64,000 nucleotides of DNA from Mauremys mutica (lineage: Eukaryota > Chordata > Testudines > Geoemydidae): contig NC_059082.1 in NCBI RefSeq assembly GCF_020497125.1, forward strand, positions 60,528,948 to 60,592,947, read 5' to 3'. Positions 31,859-42,275 of this stretch are shown here, piece by piece. The position numbers were made by a program, and so were the translations under genes. The notes under the pieces are model-generated. The model saw only the letters and a program-made list of their open reading frames with translations. It searched no databases and was not told the DNA's origin. Positions within the stretch are counted from its first letter, which is position 1; every line of letters begins with the position of its first letter.

Positions 31859-33989
31859 TATTCCTGGCTGTCACTGAAGCTCATGTGCAGTGGTGGAATT
31901 ACATGTTGCCTTTCCAGTGGCAGGTCCTAGGTGAGATTCCTGGTATAGCCCATGAGACATCACTAGAAGACCATTTGTTCCCGTCTTCCTGTACATTAGA
32001 TAGCACTATGAAATGTGGAGACTACAAGGGTGGAATTTTCAAGAACATTCCGCGTTGGTCTAATTTGACTACCACTGAAGTTATCCTTATTCCTTAATCA
32101 GACAAGGTGCTGCTAGTGTTTAAGGGTAAAAGTGAAGGCTCAACTTCTGCCTGGTCCTGAGATATAAATACTTTTGGTTTTGGAAATGGGATGGGAGCCT
32201 TGCAGGAATTGAGTTTCATTCTCAGCAGAATCCTGCTGTCTTTACTCTTATTTGGTCCATTATATGTATTCTGACCCAAATGCTTAACCCACCCAAGAAG
32301 GCTGAAGTCAGTGTGAACGTTAGCCATTGAATGCATATGCTATTGACTTGGAAATATATATTGGATGTATTTAATGGACTGACTGACCTCAGAGGGGTTT
32401 AATGAGAGTGGAGTTTGGACTGTTTCCACTACCAATGTTGTTTGTTGGCAAGAATTTGTGTAAAGCCACATTATACTTGAGACATTAGACTAGTGTATTA
32501 ATTCTTGTGGTATTCTATACCTATCTTGTAAGCAGTAAAATGTAAAAATTATCATCCTTATTCATAGTGTCAAGAACAGTAATAAAAGGCATTGGAGATC
32601 CTAAAAAAGGGACTCCAATTCTGAATGTAAGCAAGCTTTACTGCTTACATAAAGTGGTGATCTACACCTCAGTAAGCACAGGTTCAATCAACTATATAGC
32701 TTACACATAACTATTTACAGTCAGTTATGAATGCAGACATTAACGTGTTCTGTGTTTTAAATACAATTTTAAATTTTTATATGTTCTGTTTTAGGTGTAT
32801 CCATTTTCTGTTACCCAGAGCCTTGCCACTGCAGTTTATGCTATATTTAATTTAAACTGTAATTGCATCTTATTTTCTCATATGAAACCATTTTGATACA
32901 CAATATTTGTACAAGTTTATTTTGGCTGTTTCTGCAGTGCCCTTGAAACTCTTGAAGATACTCATTTAAAACAGAAACGCTGCATTTCATAAAAGTTTGG
33001 GGCAAGATGTGTCATGGAGATGGGAGAACTTCTGCCATTTTACTGGTCATTGCAGCCTTCTTTGAATATTTCAGATCACTGTTGTTTATTCCTAAAGCCT
33101 CATGTTCCCTAGCACTGTGATTCCCAGCCTTTTGGGGCTCGATCAGTTGGCCAAACTAAGGATTTTCTTATCCTACCCCCTATTCTCTGTAGTCTCTCTC
33201 CTCCCCATACACTCCTCTTCAGCCAGCAACCTCTTCCCCTTACTGCCTGAAGGCCTGGTTTCTGCCACACACTCACTCAGAGTAGCAACTTAATGCACAA
33301 ATGATTTCAATGAGAGTAATCTACACAGTCTGAGTGAGGGTGGCAGAATCTGGTGCTTACTGAAGAACTCATGGTCCTGGCTTTGTGCTGAGCTCCTGTG
33401 CACGGCTGCCTGACACTGCCTCCTGTTGGGCTGTGTGTGTTCTAACTCAGAATAGAACTTGGGGCTCATCAACACTGCAACATGCCAGATGGTTATCTGG
33501 AGTTGCTTAACTGAATGAGACTCGAGTTCATCATCATTGATCCTGAGTGGTGCTGAACACCCAGCCAGATGCTATTGAGAAAAGCATGAAGAACCAGTAT
33601 CAGCATGCAATGCAGTACGTGTGGTTGGAAGCCACAGTGCTAAATACAAGAAAATGATGTGGCAGCACATTTCTTTCCTTATATAGCTAATAATAATTGT
33701 GGGAGAGAAAGCATTCAGGGTTGTTATACCCTTTGTTCTCATCTGGAAAGAAGAGAGAGGAGCATCTTCTACAGCGACAATTCTGAGTGAGAGATTCCAT
33801 CTCTGCCATGTTTCTTGCTTTAATTCAGTTTACTTTAACTGGTCATTTCTGACTCAGTAATTTGAAACCATAACAAGAACTGTCTTTTTTTTTCTTTTTG
33901 GTTACCAAATTAATAAGAGATTGATATGGTAACATTCTCACTACTTATGCCTTCAAAACTCATATTATTCTTTTATTCTTTAATTCAAG
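31859..33989. other. Non-coding DNA
   Basis: Nothing recognised apart from the fold-back at 33260-33349. Confidence 0.5.
33260..33349. repeat. Fold-back repeat, TTCTGCCAC arms
   Basis: TTCTGCCACACACTCACTCAG on the left and CTGAGTGAGGGTGGCAGAA on the right are inverted copies. The centre includes GATTTCAATGAGAGTAAT. Confidence 0.75.
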
Positions 33990-34160
33990 TAATAGGGGAC
34001 ATAGGAACTGCCATACCAGATTAGACCAGTGGTCCATTTCATCCAGTATACTTTCTTACGCAGCACCAGATTCTTAAAAGGAAGGAGAAAGAAATCTCAT
34101 AATGCACAATTATGGAATAATCTGCCCATAGAAGCTTCTTCCTAATCCTATGTAAATTAG
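33990..34160 (-). mobile_element. CR1-like LINE 3' fragment
   Basis: GGAACTGCCATACCAGATTAG, ACCAGTGGTCCATTTCATCC and TATGGAATAATCTGCCCATAG match the inverted 3' region of sauropsid CR1 elements. No coding part. Confidence 0.6.
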
Positions 34161-34425
34161 TGTTTAGTATATGCTGAAAAACACAAGTCTGTAAAAAGGA
34201 TTATTGTCTCTATGTGTGAACATTTTCATTGTATTTATAACCAGCAAAAGCTTTAACAATCTGAAAAGAGACAAAGTATGCATTGCAAGAGTGCAATCAA
34301 GAACTTCTTTTAAATGATGTGGTGGAGAGATCCATTTGCACATCAGTTATATATTAAGATTTTTAAAAATATTTTTAAGCTATTTAAACTAATCATCTTC
34401 ACTTTAAAATAGTGTTGGATAAAAA

Positions 34426-34496
34426 CCATCTCTCGTTTACACCTGGGCAATCCCAGTGAAGTCCAGTAAGGTCACACTGGAATAAATGAGAGATGG
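34426..34496. repeat. Fold-back repeat, CCATCTCTC arms
   Basis: CCATCTCTCGTTTACACCTGG pairs with AATAAATGAGAGATGG. The middle has CCCAGTGAAGTCCAGTAAGG. Confidence 0.7.
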
Positions 34497-35733
34497 ATAT
34501 AGTCTGTTATGTTCAAAGAAATACCATGATATTCAGGGACAAGTGTCTGTGGGTCTGACTCATGAATAAAAATAAAGATGAGTGGAAACTTATGTTATTA
34601 ACCACAATGTTTCCCTCCCCTACCAGAAAAGAAACCACCCAACTACTTAACAATAATTTAGAGGTAACTACATGATTATTAGAAGGACAGTAGATAATTT
34701 GTTGTCACTGTCAGGCCTTCACTATGAGATTTCACTAGTAGGTATGCATTTTCCTGTTGATGTGATCTGTTCATAAATGCTGGAACTAGGGATGCTGCCC
34801 CTGGGTTGAAGTGGTTTCTATCATTTACAAGGTTTACCCTTTGGTTCAATGGCTCTCAGCACCTCCACTATAGAAATTGTTCCAGCACCCCTGGATCTGT
34901 TACAAAAAGTAGTAAAAGCTACATTTATGGAAGTTAGGTAATGATGCATCCTCTGGACTTCTTTCTTTCTTCCCTCCTCCGAAGCTTTACGCTTATTCTT
35001 TCATGTTGTGAGAGTTACAGTTCATCTTAATTTTTGCCCTTGGGCTAAATCAATATTCTCAGGGTTGTGAAGTTTTGTTAAATAGTAGAATTAATGTACG
35101 ATGTTCAAGTTCCTTCACAGTAGTATATTGTATAGCCGAGTCTGGTAGTATGTATTAGGAAAAAAATCACTCATTTTATTAGCAAATAGGCAACATTTTT
35201 ATCAGTACAAGCCTGTCAGACAATGTTCCCCAAAGGGGTGCTGTAGCCTAAGGATTTTTGGTTTGGGATCTCTGTATTCTTGTATATTTATATTCCTTTA
35301 TCGAATTTCTGCTGTGATTATTTGTGAAACCTTGCCCACTTTATATTTTGGTTTAAAATAAAGACCATTTTCAAATGTAAATTATGTTCATGCAATGAAG
35401 GAAAATTCTACATTGCAGGCCTATCTATCAGTGGCATGGTTTATCTTCAGGGTTGGCTCATCCATATGGGTGAACTATATACATACAGGAGTGGAATGAC
35501 TGAGTCACGTGTAAGAAGGCCATTTTGCAAACACAGAATGCAGAGGCCATGCAAGAGTAAGCAAAATAATCTGATTTTTAAGGTTTGGTGGCTGATGCAC
35601 CACCACAGTGAGATAAACCATCTGTATATCACTATGTATTGCCTGAATTTAGCTCCAGTGGTGTATAGGGTGAGATTCTAACTCTGTTTGTTCATACCTG
35701 GATATCATACCTGGTTATCTAATTGGACCCTTA
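34497..35733. other. Non-coding DNA up to the Harbinger insertion
   Basis: No gene or element is recognised. The TTA at 35731-35733 is the left target duplication of the next element. Confidence 0.5.
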
Positions 35734-36123
35734 GGCCTGGTCTACACTAGGACTTTAATTCGAATTTAGCAGCGTTAATTCGAACTAGCCGCTCAACCGT
35801 CCACACCAGGAAGCCATTTAATTCGAACTAGAGGGCTCTTTAGTTCGAATTTGGTACTCCACCCCGACAGGTGGAGTAACGCTAAATTCGACATGGCTAG
35901 CTCGAATTAGGCTAGGTGTGGATGCAAATCGAACTTAGTAGCTCCGGGAGCTATCCCACAGTGCACCACTCTGTTGACGCTCTGGACAGCAGTCCGAGCT
36001 TGGATTCTCTGACCAGCCACACAGGAAATGACCCGGGAAAATTTGAATTCATTTTCCTGTCTGGGCACTTTGAATCTGACGTCCTGGCTGGACATCGGGG
36101 TGAGCTCCGCAGCACCTGCAACG

Positions 36124-38956
36124 ATGCAGAGCTCTCCAGCAGAGGAGTTCATGTTATCTGTGAATAGAAAGAGGGACCCACCATAGACTGACTGGGAACT
36201 CTTCGATCTGATCGGTGTGTGGGGCGAGGAGTCTGTGCTTTCGGAGCTGCGCTCCAAAACAGGGAATGCGAAGACCTACGAGAAGGTCTCCAAAGCCATG
36301 AGAGACAGAGGATACAGCCGGGATGCAACGCAGCGCCGCGTGAAAATCAAGGACCCCAGACAAGGCTACCAAAAAATCAAAGCGGCAAACGGACGCTACG
36401 GAGCCTGCCACCACTGCCCCACCAGTGACCGTGGACTCTGGCGATGGGACAGTGTCGACGGCCAGTTCCTCGGTGATGTTCGCGGACGGGGAAGATGAGG
36501 AAGGGTTTGTGGAGGACGAGGCAGGCGAGAGCGCTTACAACGCTGGTTTCCCCGACAGCCAGGATCTATTAATCACCGTCACGGAGATCCCCCAACAACC
36601 CTCCCCGGCCATTAACCCGGACCCTGAATCGGGGGAGGAGCAGTCGGTAAGTGCTTTAACCATGTTAACTTTTATTCTTAATATAACACGAATCTTAACT
36701 GTGTGAAAAGGAGGTCTCTCTAGATATGGGGATAGAACAGAAATCATCCTTGGAGATCTCCACGAAGCTCTCCTTGCGTTAATCGAAAAGCATCAGCAGG
36801 AGGTTCCTGGGGAGAGCTGCCTTATTGGGTGCTCCGTGGTAGCACAGTTTTCCGCGCAAGGCTTTCATGAGGTACTCAGGGAGCACTGCCTCCCCGAGCA
36901 CGGCTGCATCGGGCCCTGGTTCGTGCTAGCTTTCACGCAGCATGCGCTCTCTATCTCCTTCAGTGACCCTCCTCAGGGTGATCTCGCTCGGAGACTCCTG
37001 CATCTAATTAGGGTAATTACTGTAATTTTACGCCTGGTCCAAAGTATTTTTAAAAAATCTACGGACAGACGGCATAGCACAGACTCAGCACGCAGCTGCG
37101 TGACGAGCGTAACGGAAAGCCAAAGAATATAATGGACGCTCATGGAGGGAGGGGGGAATGAGGACGCAAGGTATCCCACAGTTCCTGCTGTCTCCGAAAA
37201 GTATTTGCATTCTTGGATGAGCTCCAAATGCTTCTAGGGTCAAACACAGTGTCTGCGGTGGGTCAGGGCATAGTTCGGCAATTTGCGCACACACCCCACC
37301 CACCACCAGAAGTGAAAACAATCCTCTGTTGACTCTTTTACATGTCACCCTATCTTTACTGAATTCTGCAGATAGACGCAATGGTGCAGCACTCAACACC
37401 AACATCCTTGCTCCCCCCACGCTATGGATGGCTGATGGTACAAAAAGATGGAAATCCGTCCTCATCATCAGCCTATTGGCACATGGGGCAGTGCAAAAGG
37501 GCTGGTAACCATGCCGACTAGCATCAGTAAGGTCGATCAAGGGCGCCTGTCCCTAATTTTTCATGGCAGATGGTGCAATATGGCTGGTAACCGTCCTCAT
37601 CATTGCAACAGGGGGCTGAGCTCCATCAGCCCCCACCCTTCATTGTAAATAAAAGATTCGATTGCCCCTGGACTAGCAGAGGGATGATGGGCTCCTTCAT
37701 CCACACTCCTTAATGTCCTGCCTGGACTATCATTGCAGCTGGAGGCTTCCTTCCACTCATTTCTCACAAACAAGTCACTGTGTCTTATTCCTGCATTCTT
37801 TATTACTTCATCACACAAGTGGGGGGACAATGGTATGGTAGCCCAGGAAGGCTGGGGTAAGAACGGAATGAACAGGTGGTGTTGTTGCAGGAGCACCCCC
37901 TGTGAATAGCATACAGCTCATAATTTATGCAGGATCGGACACAGAGCAGCTGTGCTCTCTGGTTCTATGATACAGTGGTTCTCTAGTACACTTGCCCATA
38001 ATCTAGGCAGGACTGATTCTATTTTTAGATACCAAAAAGGAGGGATTGACTCAGGGAGTCATTCCCAATTTTTGCTTTTGCGCCCCTGGCTGCTCTGCCA
38101 GGGGCACTTATGACAGCCCCAAATGGGGCAGTGCAAAAGGACAGGTAACCATGCCCATCTTATTACCATCTTATTACCAATTTATGGTATGGTAGATGGT
38201 ACAATATGGCTGGTAACCATCTCTGCTGTCATGCAAAAGCAAAAGCATGCTGCTGTGTAGCGCTGCTGGCCCGCCTCTGTCAGCTGCATCTAGTACACAT
38301 ACGGTGACATACACAAAAGGCAAAACAGTGTCCATGGTTGCCACGCTATGGCGTATGCCAGGGCAATTCTGGGAAAACGGGCTTGAAATGATTGTCTGCC
38401 GTTGCTTTCCCGGAGGAAGGAATGACTGGCGACATTTACCCAGAATCCACCGCGAAAATGATTTCTGCCCCAGCAGGCACAGGGTTCTCAACCCAGAATT
38501 CACAGAGACAGCCTAGACTCAGTTAATTGTTCGCAAAAATGTATCTTTGCAAGGAATTCACTCCCTGTTTCCCATCTCACAGCTTCCACTGTCTCCAGAC
38601 CTGCCACAGCATCCCCCTCGCAGAGGCTGGCAAAGATTAGGCGGCGAAAGAAAAAGACAAGGGACAAGATGTTCGAGGAACGTATGGGCTGCTACCTAGC
38701 AGAGGCGGACCAGCAGAGCCAGTGGAGGGAGACCGTCTCTCTGTGCCAGCGCTCACACAGCGAACGGGAGGAGAGGTGGCGTGAGGAAGACAAGCAGGCG
38801 ACTGAAACAATGCTTGGACTAGTGAGGGAGCAAACGGACACGCTCAGGCGCCTTGTGGATGTTCTGCAGGACCGCAGGAGGACAGAGACACCCTGCAGTG
38901 TATCTGCAACTGCACTCCCCCGCCACAAAGTCCCATACCCCCCTCACCGAAAATAA
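36124..38956 (+). pseudogene. Harbinger Myb/SANT-like DNA-binding protein, two exons
   Basis: Exon 1 starts at ATG 36124 (MQSSPAEEF...) and runs through a premature TAG at 36184-36186, one base from the Trp codon expected at that place. The Myb/trihelix domain follows (36187-36395: DWELFDLIGVWGEESVL, NAKTYEKVSKAMRDRGY, GYQKIKAANGR). A frame change near 36400 leads to an acidic segment (VMFADGEDEEGF, 36470-36510) ending at 36646 before a GTAAGT donor. An acceptor (CCCATCTCACAG) ends at 38582. Exon 2 (38583-38956) holds SQRLAKIRRRKKK and a charged coiled-coil region with REQTDTLRRLVDVLQDR, ending in TAA. Joining the two sites directly leaves the frame two bases off, so a small indel lies near the junction. 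In this superfamily the Myb protein binds the ends and helps the transposase enter the nucleus. This copy is dead. Confidence 0.82.
37484..38240 (+). repeat. Duplicated block inside the Harbinger intron
   Basis: TGGGGCAGTGCAAAAGGGCTG / GGTAACCATGCC (from 37484), then GATGGTGCAATATGGCTGG / TAACCGTC (37569-37594), recur as TGGGGCAGTGCAAAAGGACAG / GGTAACCATGCC (from 38124) and GATGGTACAATATGGCTGG / TAACCATC (38196-38221). Both copies are in the same orientation, about 640 bp apart. A third partial echo is at 37430-37445 (GATGGTACAAAAAGATGG). Confidence 0.75.
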
Positions 38957-39782
38957 TTAGGAGGAGGGGCGGCCGGGGACGTGAATACTGTCACTGCACC
39001 ACAGCACAGTGCTCAAGTACCCAAAAGCTCTCATACCCTACATTTGCCGAAGTCCTTCACTTCCAGACTCTCAGTAGTCCCAATCCCAGTCCCATCCCCT
39101 AACTGTCTACGTAATTAATAAAAATGCTTTGCTGTTAATTACTGTTTCCGTTATGTTTTTTCAAAGAAGACTGTGTTTGAATGGGGGGCGTGGGGAAGGG
39201 GGTGGTTAATTGCATAGGACAGTCACCTTTCCCAGGGTACAGACACGGGGGCAGGATCAGCAGCGGGTCACACACACGGTGCAGTCAGTAGGCACCCTGG
39301 TCGGTTTTTGGAGGTGGTTTCCAGGATCTGTGTGGGCGGGGGAGATGTGACTTTGCAGCGGGGGAGGGAGGTTACAGATCTTATACAGCGGTCCTTGTCC
39401 TGGACCGCTGAGTCACGCAGCTGAGGAATCTGTATCCGTCCTCCACCACCACAAGGTCACATATCCGCCCGCACACAGAATTCCATAAAGAGGGATGGCA
39501 GGCTCCGTTGAAAGAAGCATTCTGGCACTGCGGACCACTCTAGGAGCAGGAGCCTGTCATTCCTTGAGTTTAGAGGCGGTCTTTACATCACCGCACACCC
39601 TACCCAGCACAGCCTGCGTCCCAGTTTCAACCCTTTCACGAAAAGTCATGAATAAAGAAACCTTTGTTAAGTAATAATGGGACATGTATTTTATTTTTAC
39701 ACGTGTGCTGGAAGTGGGGTGAACGGGGTATGTAACCGAAGAGGAGAGTCAACAGTAACTGGGTAAAGAAACAGGGGCAGGT
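38957..39782. other. Harbinger region between the two genes
   Basis: Non-coding part of the transposon. AATAAA words at 39117-39122 (plus, just after the Myb gene) and 39649-39654 could be polyadenylation signals. There are no frames of note. Confidence 0.55.
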
Positions 39783-40235
39783 TCAGCTTCTCTGTAAAGA
39801 AACTGAACAGTCACAGGTCACGCTGCTCGCTGCTCGCTGGTATTTGAAGAGTTCCTTGTCGCTGTCCCAGGCGCCTGTATAGGGCTTCATGAGCAAGTGT
39901 ATTAGCGGGCAGGCTGGGTCCCCGAGGATGACTATAGGCATCTGCACATCCACAACAGTTATTTCGTGGTCCGGGAAGAAATTACCTTCCTGCAGGCGTC
40001 TGAGCAGCCCACAGTTCCTGAAAACACACGCATCATGAACCTTGCCCGGCCACCCAATGTTGATGTTTGTAAAATGTCCCCTATGGTCCCCCAGTGCTTG
40101 CAGCACCATTGAAAAGTAGCCCAATTTCTCATCAGCTGACTGTGGAAGAGGTGGACGATAAAGTGCGAGGAGGAGAAAACGGCGATGATCGCAGCGGGCT
40201 CCGTGCTTGCAGTGCTGTGGCGTCCGCGCTGTCAC
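39783..40235 (-). pseudogene. Harbinger transposase fragment (HARBI1-like DDE_4)
   Basis: A 150-codon frame holding the middle of the catalytic domain: YFSMVLQALGDHRGHFTN (40-57), INIGWPGKVHDACVFRN (58-74) with the second catalytic Asp at residue 68, then VILGDPACPLIHLLMKPYTG (102-121). The N-terminal helix-turn-helix and the first catalytic Asp (usually in a DGTHI-type motif) are gone. After residue 131 the sequence diverges, so the third acidic residue is missing too. Full-length relatives are about 350-420 residues. The first 35 residues in this frame (ARTPQHCKHGARC...) do not look like transposase. In life the enzyme cuts and pastes the element with its Myb partner. Confidence 0.87.
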
Positions 40236-40593
40236 TGACCAGAAAAGTGCACGAACAGATTGCCCGCAGGCGCTTTCAAGGAGGGAGGGAGGGAGGTTGT
40301 GATTGACGGTTCAATGACGACACTTACCCAAAACTGCCCTCGACACATTTCTCACCCCTGCAGGCATTGGGGGCTCTACCCAGCATTCCAATGGGCAGTG
40401 GGGACTGCGGGAACTGTGGGATAGCTTCCCACAGTGCACCGCTTCCAAAGTCGACGCTGGACCCGTGAATGTGGACTCAGAAATTCGAATTAGTGTATTT
40501 AGTATGGATACACAAATTCAACTTCATAAGGTCGAATCCACAAATTCGAACTAAGTTGATTCGAAATAGTCTTGTAGTGTAGACAAGGCCTTA

Positions 40594-41404
40594 GACTATT
40601 CGACTACGCCAGGCCTGGATTAACTAATATGCATTTGGTGCCCTGGCACAGTGTCACCACCTGAGGTGTGTGTGTGTGGGGGGCCAAATCAATGAGAGGC
40701 GGAACACACACATACAGACACACAAAAGGGCAGGGTGTTGCTGGGTGGAGGGCCCTACATGTATGCTGTGGTAAGAGCCAATGGATGGTAGCAGGGAGCT
40801 GGGCCAGCCTTGCAGGACAGGAGGCAGGAGCTGCTGAGGGATGGGGTGACTCTCCAACCCCCAGGGCCTCCCACTCACCAGGGACAAGACACACCCCTGG
40901 GCCTCCCACTCCAGGGGCAGGACTTAAAGTCCCCCCACAAGAGCCTCTACACCCTGGGGCAGGGAAGCTGGTGGAGCCACCAATTGCCAGAGTGCACAAG
41001 GCCCAAAAACTCTGCAGTTTGGCACTGCAGCTGTGCAGAGCCGCCGCAGACCCTCCACCTGTCTTGGGCAGGGAGCCTGAGCCTTGGCCCTACTCCTGAC
41101 CCTCCCCTCCCAGTGTCCCTGCCCCTCACCCAGGGCAGGTGGAGGGACCCAGGCTCCCCACAGCTGCTAGTGTGGCTATCTCTGACCGGGCTCTGGCTGG
41201 GGAAGGGGGTGGCTCGGAGCCGCAGCCCGGCCATGGTAAGAGCCAGGCAAGCAGCTGTGGGGAGCCGCAGCGGCCCCTCAACGTGCCCTGGACATGGGGC
41301 CCGAGCAGCCCTCAGCCCTTTTCCCTGCTCCCCAGGCCCTCTACCCAGCGCAGGTGGAGGATCTGTGCCACGGTTCCTCACAGCTGCCCACCCGCTCTTA
41401 CCGT
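40594..41404. repeat. GC-rich repeat-derived segment
   Basis: Starts with CAGGCCTGGATTAAC (40610), like a hAT-type end, but no matching right end is visible. It contains (GT)n at 40664-40680 and GC-rich blocks CACCCAGGGCAGGTGGAGGG and CAGCTGTGGGGAGCCGCAGC that recur, partly inverted, at 46430-46610. The open frames here are GC-driven artefacts. Confidence 0.5.
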
Positions 41405-41506
41405 CAGAGCCCTGAGCGGATACAAATTTTTTATTCTCAACTGCGCTGGTATCCGCAGAAAGGGTCCACAGATATAAAGTGGATACTGCGGATTTGCAGG
41501 GCTCTA
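41405..41506. mobile_element. Small inverted-repeat element (MITE-like)
   Basis: About 100 bp bounded by CAGAGCCCTG and CAGGGCTCTA, with internal TATCCGCAG and GGATACTGCGGATTTG. I know this sequence type as a frequent short hAT-like repeat in turtles. No target duplication is evident. Confidence 0.6.
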
Positions 41507-41693
41507 GTTATAAACAACCTTAAATGACCAGGTTGCCTGCACCCTTCTGTTCCATGTAGTAGAGGGGAGCAAAGAAGCAGGAAGGATAGTCCAGTGGTTA
41601 AGGCACAGTCTGGGACTCCAGAGACCTGGATTCAATTCTCTGCTCCACTCTGGACTTCCTGTGATCTTAGGCAAGTCACTGAGCCCTTCTTTG

Positions 41694-41881
41694 AATAGGG
41701 AGTGGGACAGCTGAGGGGTCTGAGTATTGGCCTGCTAAACCCACAGTTGTGAGCTCAATCCTTGAGGGGGCCACTTAGGGGGGACTGGGGTAAAAATCTG
41801 TCTGGGAATTGGTCCTGCTTTGAGCAGGGGGTTGGACTAGATGGCCTCTTGAGGTCCCTTCCTACTCTAATATTCTATGAT
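41694..41881 (+). mobile_element. tRNA-derived SINE with CR1-like 3' tail (tortoise Cry type)
   Basis: The head reads GGGACAGCTGAGGGGTCTGA and GTATTGGCCTGCTAAACCC with box B GTGAGCTCAATCC. The tail reads GGACTAGATGGCCTCTTGAGG and TCCCTTCCTACTCTAATATTC, closely like CR1 3' ends. This combination is known from turtles, where CR1 machinery moves the SINE. Confidence 0.8.
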
Positions 41882-42184
41882 TACAAAAGCAGCTTTGCCT
41901 CTCCTGGAATTGACACCTCCTCTCCTATTATTGGGAGTGGACTACATCCACCCTGATCAAATTGGCCCTGTCAGCACTGGTTCTCCACTTGAGAGGTATC
42001 TCCTTTCCCTTCATGTGTCATTATATAATGCCTGCATCTGTAATTTTCACTCCATGCATCTGAAGAAGTGGTGTTTTACCCACAAAAGCTTATGCCCAAA
42101 TAAATCTGTTAATATTTAAGTTGCCACCAGATTCCTTGTTGTTTTTATGGTTACAGATTAACACGGCTACCCCCTGATACTTGG
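41882..42184 (+). mobile_element. Penelope-type tail with hammerhead-like motif
   Basis: Runs from TGCCTCTCCTGGAATTGACACC to CAGATTAACACGGCTACCCCC, a tail type I know from turtle and crocodilian Penelope-like copies. No coding part is present. It contains CTGAAGA (42060-42066), a GTGG...CCAC hairpin (42068-42071 with 42080-42083) and AAAA (42084-42087) where hammerheads have GAAA, followed by GCTTATGC. Confidence 0.65.
42060..42096 (+). ncRNA. Hammerhead-like core, decayed
   Basis: The first core box CTGAAGA is canonical and stem II is short but present. The second box has lost its G (AAAA for GAAA), so cleavage is not expected. Confidence 0.45.
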
Positions 42185-42275
42185 CCTCTTTGCTTCAGTT
42201 TCCCCATCTGTGAAATGGGAATATTAGCACTGCCCTACCTTTCAGGGGTGAGGATAAACAGAGATTAGGATCCAC

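Larger units (their letters stand above)
35734..40590. mobile_element. PIF/Harbinger DNA transposon, complete ends
   Basis: The ends are GGCCTGGTCTACAC (35734-35747) and, on the other strand, GGCCTTGTCTACAC (40590-40577). TTA stands on both sides (35731-35733 and 40591-40593), the 3-bp duplication typical of PIF/Harbinger. Subterminal DNA is full of TTCGAA/TTCGAATT words on both sides. The 4.86-kb body carries the two expected genes, a Myb-like protein on plus and a transposase on minus, both damaged. GC content and CpG density are higher than in neighbouring DNA, suggesting a younger insertion. Confidence 0.95.
41578..42275 (+). repeat. MIR-like tRNA SINE, split by a nested insertion
   Basis: The left half (41578-41693) has a tRNA-type head, GATAGTCCAGTGGTTAAGGC (box A) and CTGGATTCAATTC (box B), and continues to AGGCAAGTCACTGAGCCC. 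The right half (42185-42275) resumes with CCTCTTTGCTTCAGTTTCCC, CATCTGTGAAATGGG. The 491 bp between are two younger inserts. CCTTCTTTG (41685-41693) and CCTCTTTG (42185-42192) mark the split and look like a target duplication. Confidence 0.78.

Noticed and set aside
40668..41415. Several long overlapping open frames on both strands
   Set aside because: High GC suppresses stops. The products are Pro/Gly/Ser-rich without motifs and overlap in many frames.
41620..41640. tRNA-like box B in the SINE head, considered as a tRNA gene
   Set aside because: No cloverleaf and no intact acceptor stem. Followed by a SINE body.
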